Shown in pieces: positions 1 to 7,291 of a DNA stretch of 11,804 bases. Position 1 is the first letter of the stretch. The number at the start of each line of letters is the position of its first letter. Made by a program: the position numbers and the translations under genes. Source of the stretch: Dehalococcoidia bacterium UBA2588 (lineage in GTDB: Bacteria; Chloroflexota; Dehalococcoidia; Lucifugimonadales; UBA3495); the NCBI GenBank assembly GCA_002339805.1, contig DDKW01000047.1:1-11804 (forward strand), given 5' to 3'. The notes under the pieces are model-generated. The model did no database searches. It was given only the letters and a program-made list of their open reading frames with translations, and was not told the origin of the DNA.

Positions 1-966
1 CATAGTGGTGATAGTAAATACAGACACGGCTATAGGTCCTAAGCCTACTGTAAACATATGGTGGCTCCAAACCGCCCAACCCATCAACCCAATAGCTATC
101 CCAGAAAATACTATAAACGGGTATCCAAATAAGGGTTTTTTAGCAAAAGCGGGTAGCACATCAGAGATTATTCCCATTGGAGGTAATATTAATATGTACA
201 CCTCAGGATGGCCAAAAATCCAGAATAGATGCTGCCATAAGATAGGATCTCCTCCAGCAGAAGGAACGAAAAACAAAGTTCCAAATAATCGATCCATGGT
301 TAATTCAATTAGACCAACTGCTATAACAGGTATTGCAAACGCCAGTAATATTTGAACCACAAATGACATCCATATAAACACCGGCATTCTCATCAATGAC
401 ATTCCCGGAGCTCGCAGATTCACAATAGTAACTATGAAGTTTAGTCCAGCTACAGCTGATGATACCGCTGCTAACATTAAACCAATAGACCAAAATTCCA
501 TTCCTTGGTTAGAACTATAAGGTTGCTCACTTAGCGGCGCATAAGCAAACCACCCTCCATCTGGCACTGAACCCACAACAAACCCAAAATTCATGAATAA
601 TACGCTAGCCAAGAAGGTCCAATAACTAAAGGCATTCAACCTAGGGAAGGCTACATCTCTAGCTCCAATTGCTAACGGTATAATGTAATTAAAGAATGCA
701 GCGTTTAAAGGCATTATGGCGAAAAACACCATTGTTGTTCCATGCATTGTAAACATTTGGTTGTACACATCTGGAGAAACTAACTGCCCTCCAGGCTGCG
801 CCAATTGCATCCGCATAATTCCGGCTTCAATACCCGCGACCAAGAACATAATAAAAGCAGTGACAAAATAAAGAATGCCTATCCTTTTATGATCTACAGT
901 TGTTATCCAACTCCAAATCATAGAAAACATGCTTCCTTCAGATTGGTTTGTTGCAATAGTTGCCAT
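1..966 (-). CDS. ctaD: Cytochrome c oxidase subunit I (partial, C-terminus off the window)
   Basis: Catalytic subunit of an aa3/caa3-type terminal oxidase: reduces O2 to water at the heme a3-CuB centre and pumps protons across the cytoplasmic membrane. The 322 visible residues are the N-terminal part of a protein that usually exceeds 500. Seen: FTMHGTTM with the low-spin heme ligand His75; GHPEVY at 252-257, which supplies a CuB histidine (H253), the proton-channel Glu255 and the cross-linking Tyr257 (A1-type signature); and the CuB pair H302-H303 in SHHMFTVG. Many hydrophobic membrane segments are present. The ATG at 966 lies 22 bases after the ctaC stop, with AGGAG in that gap about 13 bases before the start, a rather long spacing. 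It is surely co-transcribed with ctaC. The C-terminal helices with the remaining heme ligands are outside the window, so completeness cannot be judged. Confidence 0.97.
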   Translation of the reverse strand, partial: MATIATNQSEGSMFSMIWSWITTVDHKRIGILYFVTAFIMFLVAGIEAGIMRMQLAQPGGQLVSPDVYNQMFTMHGTTMVFFAIMPLNAAFFNYIIPLAIGARDVAFPRLNAFSYWTFLASVLFMNFGFVVGSVPDGGWFAYAPLSEQPYSSNQGMEFWSIGLMLAAVSSAVAGLNFIVTIVNLRAPGMSLMRMPVFIWMSFVVQILLAFAIPVIAVGLIELTMDRLFGTLFFVPSAGGDPILWQHLFWIFGHPEVYILILPPMGIISDVLPAFAKKPLFGYPFIVFSGIAIGLMGWAVWSHHMFTVGLGPIAVSVFTITTM

Positions 967-988
967 TAAATCTAATATACTCCTGACT

Positions 989-2086
989 TTATTTTAGGCT
1001 TTGCAAATATTCTACTAGCGCTTCAATTTCAGAATCCGTGAGACTGGCATTGCCGTCATCCGTCTGATAAATCTGAGCTAATTTAGACATATAGTTACCA
1101 TATTTTAATTCATCGGGATTTGTGATCCACGCTTTAAGATTTTCTGAATTCCTGTCGTAAATACCTGCAGCAAAAAGATTCCTAGTTGCAAGGTCAGTTA
1201 AATTCGGACCAGGTGCTATTGCGGACCCACTTAGGAAGCCATTCACTCTAGCCTGAACCAAAGCATCGGAGTCCGCCCCTGCTGCGCTATGGCATGTAAT
1301 GCATTGCCCTTTCCCAGCGAATATTTGCTGTCCAAGCTTAGCTTCATCCGATAGTTCCGGAGCTTCCCCATAACCAGCAACCCATTCTAAGTATTCCTGT
1401 TCCGATACTGCTTTCACGCCGAATTTCATTTGGGCATGCTGAGTTCCACAGTATTCAGCGCATTGTCCATAATAATATCCTTCTTCATCAGCCATAAACC
1501 ATAAAGGATTCTCTCTTGTTGGAACCATGTCTTGTTTTCCTGCTAATTTAGGAACCCAGAAACTATGTATTACGTCATCGCTAGATAAACTCAAAGATAT
1601 TGGCCTACCAACTGGAATTTTTAATTCATTAGCCGTAGTAATGCTTTTTCCATTAGCTGCATCTGGATAATTAAATTCAAACCACCATTGGTGTCCTGTA
1701 GCTACTACCACCAAAGGATCACTATCAGCTGGAGGCTTCTCAAGATCCCACAAAACCTGAACAGACCAAATGCCCAAGCCTAAAATCAAGATTGTTGGGA
1801 TTATGGTCCACGCAACTTCTAAAGTGGTATTTCCATGAGTTTGTTTTGGTAGAGGATTGCCAGGCTTGTGTCTAAATTTAATTGCGGCATAAACGAGGAC
1901 GAATTCAACAATCACAAAGACTATTGCCATCACCCAAATTAATACATCGAAAAGAAACCCTTGCATTTCTGCGACTGGACCTTTCGGGTCAAACGTGCTC
2001 TGGTTACCATCGTATGAACACCCCAAAAGCAATAACAAAGACATTGTTAATAATGATATTAAGAAAAATTTGTTCCGGATGATCAT
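989..2086 (-). CDS. ctaC: Cytochrome c oxidase subunit II with fused cytochrome c domain (caa3 type)
   Basis: Membrane-anchored electron-entry subunit of the oxidase; it takes electrons through a fused c-type heme and the CuA centre and passes them to CtaD. From the start chosen here (365 aa), residues 1-22 are a lipoprotein signal ending in LLLGC (Cys23). Two transmembrane helices follow at about 45-70 and 90-113. The cupredoxin domain has GHQWWFEF and CuA ligands H174, C209, E211, C213, H217 and M220. The C-terminal domain has heme motif CITCH (C262, C265, H266) and probable axial Met333 in GNYM. The frame is open upstream to a TTG at 2200 and includes an ATG at 2122. I chose 2086 because it gives a normal signal-peptide length, but no candidate has a clear Shine-Dalgarno. 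The function is certain; the start is not. Confidence 0.95.
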   Translation of the reverse strand: MIIRNKFFLISLLTMSLLLLLGCSYDGNQSTFDPKGPVAEMQGFLFDVLIWVMAIVFVIVEFVLVYAAIKFRHKPGNPLPKQTHGNTTLEVAWTIIPTILILGLGIWSVQVLWDLEKPPADSDPLVVVATGHQWWFEFNYPDAANGKSITTANELKIPVGRPISLSLSSDDVIHSFWVPKLAGKQDMVPTRENPLWFMADEEGYYYGQCAEYCGTQHAQMKFGVKAVSEQEYLEWVAGYGEAPELSDEAKLGQQIFAGKGQCITCHSAAGADSDALVQARVNGFLSGSAIAPGPNLTDLATRNLFAAGIYDRNSENLKAWITNPDELKYGNYMSKLAQIYQTDDGNASLTDSEIEALVEYLQSLK

Positions 2087-2258
2087 CTTGTTTGTCGGTG
2101 ATAAATTATAAATACTTTTCATGTTTAAAGTGATTATTTTTTCTCTTACTGTACCGTGGCATCGACATTGAACACTATCATAGTGCATATCTAGTGTCAA
2201 CGGAATCCATTAATTAATTTTTATTATCCTATCATTGTATTATTATTGCTCTTATCTA
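2087..2258 (-). promoter_or_regulatory. ctaC leader with candidate promoter and TAGTG/CACTA half-site cluster
   Basis: This 172-bp gap between ctaB and ctaC is long compared with the 5- and 22-base gaps elsewhere in the cta block. On the minus strand a consensus TTGACA lies at 2200-2195. A possible -10 (GATAGT, 2179-2174) follows at a short 15-base spacing, and TAGTGT at 17 bases is weaker. The same segment holds a perfect 13-bp palindrome, CACTATCATAGTG, at 2173-2185. Around it are outer arms TTGAACACTA (2168-2177) and TAGTGTCAA (2192-2200). The two TAGTG copies start at 2181 and 2192, 11 bases apart, about one helical turn. This looks like a regulator site overlapping a promoter that could drive ctaC-ctaD separately from ctaA-ctaB. 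The repeats are seen; the regulatory role is inferred. I see no terminator hairpin after ctaB. Confidence 0.45.
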
Positions 2259-3149
2259 TCAAATCAATGAATCTACCATGAAGGAACAAAAAAGAACCAT
2301 TAAATACAACAGTGAATACAAATACTGATGCCTAGCCTTTATTAATGACTGCGTTTTCTTCAATTGCCAAGCAAAATACAAGAAAACCACTCCTAACACT
2401 ACAGCACTAATTAAATAAACTATTCCCGTTACGCCAGTAAAGGCAAAAACCACTGTCAAAGATACCACGATTACAGTGTATAAAAAGATACTAAGCACAG
2501 TGTAATCAATAGGAGCTACCACAGATAACATTGGGATTTTAACTTTTTCGTAATCTTTTTCAATCATCAATGACAGTGCCCAAAAATGTGCAGGGGTCCA
2601 GAAAAATACTATCGAGAACAGAAACAATGCCGAAAGATCAAATGATCCTGTAATTGCTACCCAACCAACCACTGGAGGAATTGCTCCAGGAGCTCCTCCA
2701 ATTACAATATTTTGAGGAGTGCTACGTTTCAACCACATCGTGTAAATGACAACATAAAACAAGGTGGCGCCTAACGTTAAAACGGCAGCTAGCCAATTGA
2801 CCCACAGTAATAGCACCACCATCGATATCACATTTAAAGTAACCCCAAACACTACTGCTGCAAGACCTGATATTCTTTTAGCTGCGACAGGCCTATCGCT
2901 TGTTCGAGCCATTAACAGATCAATATCTCGATCCCAATAATGGTTTAATGCACTCGCCCCTCCAGAAGCGGTTGCTCCTCCTAGCCAGACGGCCAGCATT
3001 AACCATAGATCAGGAACTCCGTTCTGAGCCAGAAACATTCCTCCACTCGCAGTAATTAGCAGAAGAAACATTATTGGAGGTTTTGTAAGCTCCAAATAAT
3101 CAGATAGTACTTGTTTAATATTGAATTTACGTATGCCTCTTGAATCCAT
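2259..3149 (-). CDS. ctaB: Protoheme IX farnesyltransferase (heme O synthase)
   Basis: Integral membrane UbiA-family prenyltransferase that transfers a farnesyl group from farnesyl diphosphate to heme B, giving heme O. That product is the substrate of CtaA, encoded just upstream. At 296 aa the length is normal. The diagnostic Asp-rich motif N69-HYW-D73-RDI-D77, which binds Mg-diphosphate, is followed by the conserved ARTSDRP. TKPP near residue 22 and YEKVKIPML, the second conserved loop, also match the family. Multiple hydrophobic helices span the protein. The ATG at 3149 is 5 bases after the ctaA stop, so the two are almost certainly translated from one message. The Shine-Dalgarno is weak, which fits translational coupling. 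The family has the synonyms cyoE and ctaB; ctaB suits this gene order. Confidence 0.96.
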   Translation of the reverse strand: MDSRGIRKFNIKQVLSDYLELTKPPIMFLLLITASGGMFLAQNGVPDLWLMLAVWLGGATASGGASALNHYWDRDIDLLMARTSDRPVAAKRISGLAAVVFGVTLNVISMVVLLLWVNWLAAVLTLGATLFYVVIYTMWLKRSTPQNIVIGGAPGAIPPVVGWVAITGSFDLSALFLFSIVFFWTPAHFWALSLMIEKDYEKVKIPMLSVVAPIDYTVLSIFLYTVIVVSLTVVFAFTGVTGIVYLISAVVLGVVFLYFAWQLKKTQSLIKARHQYLYSLLYLMVLFCSFMVDSLI

Positions 3150-3154
3150 AACTA

Positions 3155-4051
3155 CTATGCGGAAATACGCCTACATAGAATAAGTTGCGCAGCGTACCAT
3201 ACTGTTGCACCCCAAACCACTGATGCCATAGCAACATGTGTTGCTGTTAGGTAGATAGGAAAGCGCAACATGATCATCAAAGCTCCCACAGCTATCTGAA
3301 TAATAAAAACTAGAGCCACTAACATTGCAATCTTCCTAACATCACCTGGGAAGCTTTTGTTTTTAATAGCAAAATGTACCACATAGATAACAAACAATCC
3401 CAAAACCAATACAGCCCATCTGTGACCCATATGAATGGACGCTAAAAACCCGCTATTCCCGCACAAAGGCCAAGATAGACATGCTGCCAATGCCCCATTA
3501 GCGGTGACCAATGATCCGCTGATTAAAACAAAATACATTACAGGAACAGACAAAATAGTCAGCACCACAATTTTCCGAGACAGTGCAAATGAATTAGCAT
3601 TCACAAGCCGATATTTGTACATTAAAGTGGCTTGAGTGATTATTAAAGCAAAAAACAACTCCCCTGTAGACAAATGTACGGCAACTATTGCAGGCGGTAG
3701 TTCATTTAAAACAGTAATCGCTCCTAGGCCACCCTGTATTAATAGCAATACAACAGTAACCAAGCTTATCCATAGCAAAGCTTTGTCTTTCCTCATCCAT
3801 AGCACGACCAAGGCGAAATTCACCAAAACTAGTGGTCCAACTATAATCGAAGCGATAAATCTATGAAGGTATTCAATAATGGCATGATATTCGAACGGGG
3901 GCAGAACTTTCCCGTAACATAAAGGCCAATCCGGGCACCCTAATCCTGAGCCGGTAGTCCTAACTATTCCGCCAACTGTTATTAATACCAACACAGACAA
4001 AGCCGTGATTATCATCAAATTTGATGTTATTTTTATTCTCTTGTCGGTCAC
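3155..4051 (-). CDS. ctaA: Heme A synthase (COX15/CtaA family)
   Basis: Membrane protein that oxidises the C8 methyl of heme O to a formyl group, making heme A for the oxidase. It has 298 aa and about eight membrane helices arranged as two similar halves. Half 1 has GGIVRTTGSGLGC with the loop cysteine pair C39/C45 (CPDWPLC), E60 and H63 in EYLHR, and H126. Half 2 has the matching cysteine pair C191/C197 (CLSWPLC), H207 and/or H210 in HMGHR, and H272. Cysteine pairs in both halves match the Bacillus-like CtaA type. The start is a GTG at 4051 with AGGTG 9 bases before it. It is the first gene of the ctaA-ctaB-ctaC-ctaD run and is divergent from the ABC exporter across 67 bases. Confidence 0.95.
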   Translation of the reverse strand: MTDKRIKITSNLMIITALSVLVLITVGGIVRTTGSGLGCPDWPLCYGKVLPPFEYHAIIEYLHRFIASIIVGPLVLVNFALVVLWMRKDKALLWISLVTVVLLLIQGGLGAITVLNELPPAIVAVHLSTGELFFALIITQATLMYKYRLVNANSFALSRKIVVLTILSVPVMYFVLISGSLVTANGALAACLSWPLCGNSGFLASIHMGHRWAVLVLGLFVIYVVHFAIKNKSFPGDVRKIAMLVALVFIIQIAVGALMIMLRFPIYLTATHVAMASVVWGATVWYAAQLILCRRISA

Positions 4052-4118
4052 TTGTCACTACACCTATTTATACGAGTATCTGCTAATCAAAGCAGTTTAT
4101 GTTATATTTAATATTATC
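4052..4118. promoter_or_regulatory. Divergent promoter region between ctaA and ABC exporter, with inverted repeat
   Basis: A 67-bp AT-rich spacer between two divergent operons. Toward the exporter (plus), a TATATT box at 4103-4108 lies 10 bases before the ATG at 4119. Toward ctaA (minus), a TATAAA-like box occurs in GTATAAATAGG ahead of the AGGTG ribosome site. Between them is an inverted repeat, CTGCT (4080-4084), six bases, AGCAG (4091-4095), which falls about where the -35 element of each promoter would lie. A single bound regulator could therefore affect both directions. The boxes and repeat are visible; promoter activity and regulation are inferred. Confidence 0.4.
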
Positions 4119-5030
4119 ATGAATCCCGTTGTACAGGTCACTGATTTAAATAAGTCCTACGGCAAATTCCTAGCCGTTAATGATGTTTCTTTTAGCGTTC
4201 GTGAAGGCGAAATATTCGGAATATTAGGACCTAATGGAGCGGGCAAAACGACCACATTAGAAATCATAGAAGGACTAACATCTTACCAATCAGGATCCGT
4301 TACGATTCGCGGTATGGATTTAAAAAAAGATTCCAAGTCTATTAAAAGCATCCTTGGTATACAACTGCAATCATCAGCATATTTTGATTACCTCACCCTA
4401 AAAGAGATATTGACCTTATTTGGATCCATGTATAAAAATTCCAGAAACGCTCGGGAGTTATTGGAAGAAGTGGGGTTAGGAGAAAAAACTCAGAGCCGAT
4501 TAAAGCAACTATCTGGAGGAGAAACTCACAAGTTTACACTTGCTGCTGCTTTAATAAATAATCCGCAAATTTTGATTTTAGACGAGCCCACAACCGCTTT
4601 AGATCCTAATTCTCGCCGAGAAGTTTGGAGCATGATTCAAGCCATTAACAAAAAAGGAACCACAGTGCTCATAACCACACATTACATGGAAGAAGCCAAT
4701 ACATTGTGTGACAAAATAGCCATAATGAATCATGGCAAAATCATAACTATTGATAGCCCAGACAACCTCAAACAGTCACTAAATTCGACCAATTCGATGA
4801 CAATAACTACACTTGAGAATTTAAATAACAATAAACTGAAACATATAGAAAAAATAGATCCCAATTATGAGCAAATAGAACCCTGCAAATACAAAATGCA
4901 AATAGGAACTGAGCCTGGAAACTTCAGCACCATATTAAAAATGCTATCTAACAACGACATCGAACCCATTAGTTTAGAAATATCTGAACCCACCTTAGAA
5001 GATGTCTTTATTAATTTTACCCAAAATTAG
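4119..5030 (+). CDS. ABC-2 type transporter ATP-binding protein
   Basis: Cytoplasmic ATPase of a two-component exporter (DrrA/CcmA-like COG1131 group) that powers the permease encoded next. It has 303 aa. Walker A is GPNGAGKTT at 37-45, the Q-loop is around Q82/Q84, the signature is LSGGE at 131-135, Walker B is ILILDE at 151-156 and the H-loop is H188. About 80 C-terminal residues beyond the core match the variable tail of this group. The signature continues THKF where most relatives have a basic QR-type sequence, a mild oddity. The frame is open further upstream, but only the ATG at 4119 begins directly before the family's N-terminal strand, so I chose it. No Shine-Dalgarno precedes it and a -10-like TATATT ends 10 bases before, which suggests a leaderless message. 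The substrate cannot be predicted; drugs, lipids and polysaccharides are all possible. Confidence 0.92.
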   Translation: MNPVVQVTDLNKSYGKFLAVNDVSFSVREGEIFGILGPNGAGKTTTLEIIEGLTSYQSGSVTIRGMDLKKDSKSIKSILGIQLQSSAYFDYLTLKEILTLFGSMYKNSRNARELLEEVGLGEKTQSRLKQLSGGETHKFTLAAALINNPQILILDEPTTALDPNSRREVWSMIQAINKKGTTVLITTHYMEEANTLCDKIAIMNHGKIITIDSPDNLKQSLNSTNSMTITTLENLNNNKLKHIEKIDPNYEQIEPCKYKMQIGTEPGNFSTILKMLSNNDIEPISLEISEPTLEDVFINFTQN

Positions 5031-5034
5031 AATT

Positions 5035-6084
5035 ATGACTCAATTATTTATCAGCAATTTAAAAATAATGTACCGAAATCGCCAAACAGCTTTTTGGGCT
5101 TTGTTTTTTCCATTATTATTGGTCACAGTTTTCGGCCTATTTAACATGACTGAATACAGCAAGTCCAAAATAGGAATCTTAAATTCCTCAGAAGATGAAT
5201 TGGCGACTCAATTAATAGATTCTCTCGGTAACATCAAAGGATGGAGCATATCTTCGCAAACGGACTCAAAATCGCTGGAGACCGACCTTGAAACCGGATC
5301 CTTAGAGTACGGAATTTACATTCCAGAGAATTTTTCTCTAGAAAATCCTTTTGTTACCGTGCAATACGCTTCACCAAATGATACAGAGCATCAAGTAATA
5401 GCAGCTACGACAAGAGATACTATACAACAATTAACAAACCCGAATTACGTGGTGACCACAATCGGCGACAGTATCAACAAAGAACCAGCAAATTATTTTG
5501 ATACTGTTCTATTGGGAATTATTGGCCTTGCAATAACTGTAAACTCTGTGATTTCTATAACCATACAATTGAGCACATATAGAAATCAAAATATCCTTAA
5601 ACGCCTTCTCGCGACTCCTTTACCAATCTGGAAGTTCTTCTTCTGTGAAATACTTTCTCATTTGGTGCTAGTCCTAGTCCAAACAAGCGTCATATTAATA
5701 GTTGGCTGCTTCATTTTTGGAGCAAATATCTACGGAAATATATTGTACATATATGTGATTGTTATTATTGGAACAATAGTATTCATAAACATAGGATTTA
5801 TCCTGTCCTCCTGGGCAAACTCTCCAGCAGCTGGATCTGGCTTAGGTAACGCGGTTATATTCCCAATGATTTTTCTGTCTGGAACGTTTTTCCCCGTCGA
5901 ATACCTCCCTTGGCCACTGCCGTTATTATCTGCGATAATACCCTTAACACCTATGCTAGAAGCACTAAGAGAAGTAGCTCTCAGCCAGATGTCATTAATA
6001 GCTATTTGGCCCTCAATTGCTGTTTTGTTAGTATGGATTTTATTAACCGGGGTAATAGCCACGCGTGTATTTAAATTCAATTAA
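5035..6084 (+). CDS. ABC-2 type transporter permease
   Basis: Membrane partner of the preceding ATPase, 349 aa. One helix near the N-terminus (about 18-36, FWALFFPLLLVTVFGLF) is followed by an extracytoplasmic domain of about 120 residues with little hydrophobicity. A C-terminal block of about five helices begins near residue 160. RLLATPLP (the coupling-helix region between the second and third helices) and FLSGTFFPVEYLP followed by TPMLEALRE are typical of the ABC-2/DrrB family. The ATG at 5035 is 4 bases after the ATPase stop, so translation is probably coupled. A longer in-frame start at 5002 would overlap the ATPase by 29 bases and adds residues that do not fit the family. Export direction is inferred from the family; the substrate is unknown. 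Confidence 0.92.
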   Translation: MTQLFISNLKIMYRNRQTAFWALFFPLLLVTVFGLFNMTEYSKSKIGILNSSEDELATQLIDSLGNIKGWSISSQTDSKSLETDLETGSLEYGIYIPENFSLENPFVTVQYASPNDTEHQVIAATTRDTIQQLTNPNYVVTTIGDSINKEPANYFDTVLLGIIGLAITVNSVISITIQLSTYRNQNILKRLLATPLPIWKFFFCEILSHLVLVLVQTSVILIVGCFIFGANIYGNILYIYVIVIIGTIVFINIGFILSSWANSPAAGSGLGNAVIFPMIFLSGTFFPVEYLPWPLPLLSAIIPLTPMLEALREVALSQMSLIAIWPSIAVLLVWILLTGVIATRVFKFN

Positions 6085-6385
6085 TCTTAAATACGTAAGC
6101 CTTACGTTTATATTGTGTTTTATAGTAGCGTGTTCAAATCTTAATCAAGAACAAAATTCCAATGTTATCAACGGTAAAGTAATGTCAGTGGTGGCAAAAT
6201 CAATATCTGAGGTCGATTCATTTGAAGTTAAATCCTCTGCAGGAACAATTTACCGTTTTGAAACCAACGGCTTTATTGGATTCACCCCATCTCACATTAA
6301 AGAGCACCAAATAACAGGGGAACCCGTAACTGTAACTTTTATTCGTGAGGGCAGTCTTCTTGTAGCAACAGAAATCACTGATTAA
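6065..6385 (+). CDS. Small putative lipoprotein, third gene of the exporter operon
   Basis: A 106-aa protein that I cannot assign to a named family. The GTG start at 6065 lies inside the last 20 bases of the permease gene, in another frame, as expected for a translationally coupled gene. Residues 1-22 look like a lipoprotein signal: Lys9, a hydrophobic stretch, then IVAC with Cys23 as the lipidation site. The mature part, about 80 residues, alternates hydrophobic and polar residues as in a small beta-barrel (VINGKVMSVV, SFEVKSSAGTIYRFET, PVTVTFIREGSLLVATEITD). This pattern resembles short OB-like extracytoplasmic domains, which is an inference from pattern only. It may sit on the outer face and assist the exporter. 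Its stop overlaps the stop of the convergent gene by 4 bases. Confidence 0.75.
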   Translation: MYLNSINLKYVSLTFILCFIVACSNLNQEQNSNVINGKVMSVVAKSISEVDSFEVKSSAGTIYRFETNGFIGFTPSHIKEHQITGEPVTVTFIREGSLLVATEITD

Positions 6386-7290
6386 TTTACAACAGACTCT
6401 ATAGCTTCTATTACTTCCTCGCTGGTAACAAAAATCTCAAATTTGTCCGCAAGTCTTCCCTCTGCATCAACCACAAATAACCAAGGCTCTGTCACTAATC
6501 CCCATTCTGACACTGCATCTACTTGCTGGCCGCTAAAGCGTCCTTGTTCTACCAAATCATTAGGATTCGCAAAAACCTCTACATGAATAAAATCAACTCG
6601 ATCTGTGTATCTGTTTTTTACTGTGGACACCATATCTACAATTGGGCCACACACTTGACTGACACACAAAGCAGGAGTTGCAAAAACAATCACTGATGGC
6701 TTCCCGTTCGTAACAGCTTCATCAATCGACAAACGATATAAATCTACATCAGGATCTGGATCAGTAGATATAAATTTTAAGTCCGCTTCATTATCAGCTG
6801 TCAAAGTTACGCTTTTAGGCACACGCTCACCTATGGATGTAATAGAAGAATATTCATTAACAACAATTGCGGCTTTGCTCCATGTGCTTTCATCTTCGTA
6901 AACAAAAGAACCGACTATTTCCCAATAGTTCGGATTCTCTTGAGTGCCAGCACCCGATACATCGAAGAAAATGTCTGTTACATACAACCCTTTGCCAGCC
7001 ACCCCTGGAATACTCATCCAATAAGCTGTGGACGTATCTTTAATTACTCCTTCATTTTCATTAGGAGGATAAAAAATTGCTTCTACTAAAACTTGATCTA
7101 CAACAATACTTTCTCCTTCAAAGTCAAACAAAGAAAAACCGATTCTATTGTCCCCTACAGTCACATCAGAAGTTGTGGCCACTACCATGTTAGTATTTTG
7201 GGATTTTTGAACAGGAGATGGTGTTCCGCTGCATGCCAAGTTTAAGAAAACAATAAAACCAAGCGCGCAAATTAAAAGTCGTTTATTCAA
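6382..7290 (-). CDS. Exported lipoprotein with C-terminal thioredoxin-like domain (CX4C)
   Basis: A 302-aa probable lipoprotein. MNKR, a hydrophobic stretch and LNLAC (Cys20) form the signal. A beta-rich domain at about 35-150 resembles immunoglobulin-like extracytoplasmic modules. The C-terminal 120 residues look thioredoxin-like: SVIVFATPALC begins the active-site region with C209 and C214 (CVSQVC-GP), and TEPWLFVVDAEGRL carries the expected cis-proline at 269. The cysteines are separated by four residues instead of the usual two. Related CX4CG domains occur in actinobacterial and chloroflexotal exported proteins, but their role is not settled to my knowledge. I chose the TTG at 7290 because AGGG lies 8 bases before it and the signal becomes compact. 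A TTG at 7308 would overlap the upstream gene and lacks a ribosome site. It begins 1 base after the MmgE/PrpD stop. Confidence 0.85.
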   Translation of the reverse strand: MNKRLLICALGFIVFLNLACSGTPSPVQKSQNTNMVVATTSDVTVGDNRIGFSLFDFEGESIVVDQVLVEAIFYPPNENEGVIKDTSTAYWMSIPGVAGKGLYVTDIFFDVSGAGTQENPNYWEIVGSFVYEDESTWSKAAIVVNEYSSITSIGERVPKSVTLTADNEADLKFISTDPDPDVDLYRLSIDEAVTNGKPSVIVFATPALCVSQVCGPIVDMVSTVKNRYTDRVDFIHVEVFANPNDLVEQGRFSGQQVDAVSEWGLVTEPWLFVVDAEGRLADKFEIFVTSEEVIEAIESVVN

Positions 7291-7291
7291 A

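Noticed and set aside
5..355. Open frame on the plus strand opposite ctaD
   Set aside because: It lies entirely antisense to a strongly conserved oxidase subunit and shows no domain or ribosome site.
3435..3866. Two plus-strand open frames opposite ctaA
   Set aside because: They are antisense to conserved CtaA coding sequence, low in complexity, and lack start signals.
5730..6080. Minus-strand open frame opposite the ABC permease
   Set aside because: The permease frame carries clear family motifs here; the reverse frame has none.
6382..7290. Sco-type copper chaperone for the CuA centre of CtaC
   Set aside because: Sco proteins carry CXXXCP and a later conserved His; this protein has CX4CG and is in a different operon from the oxidase genes.
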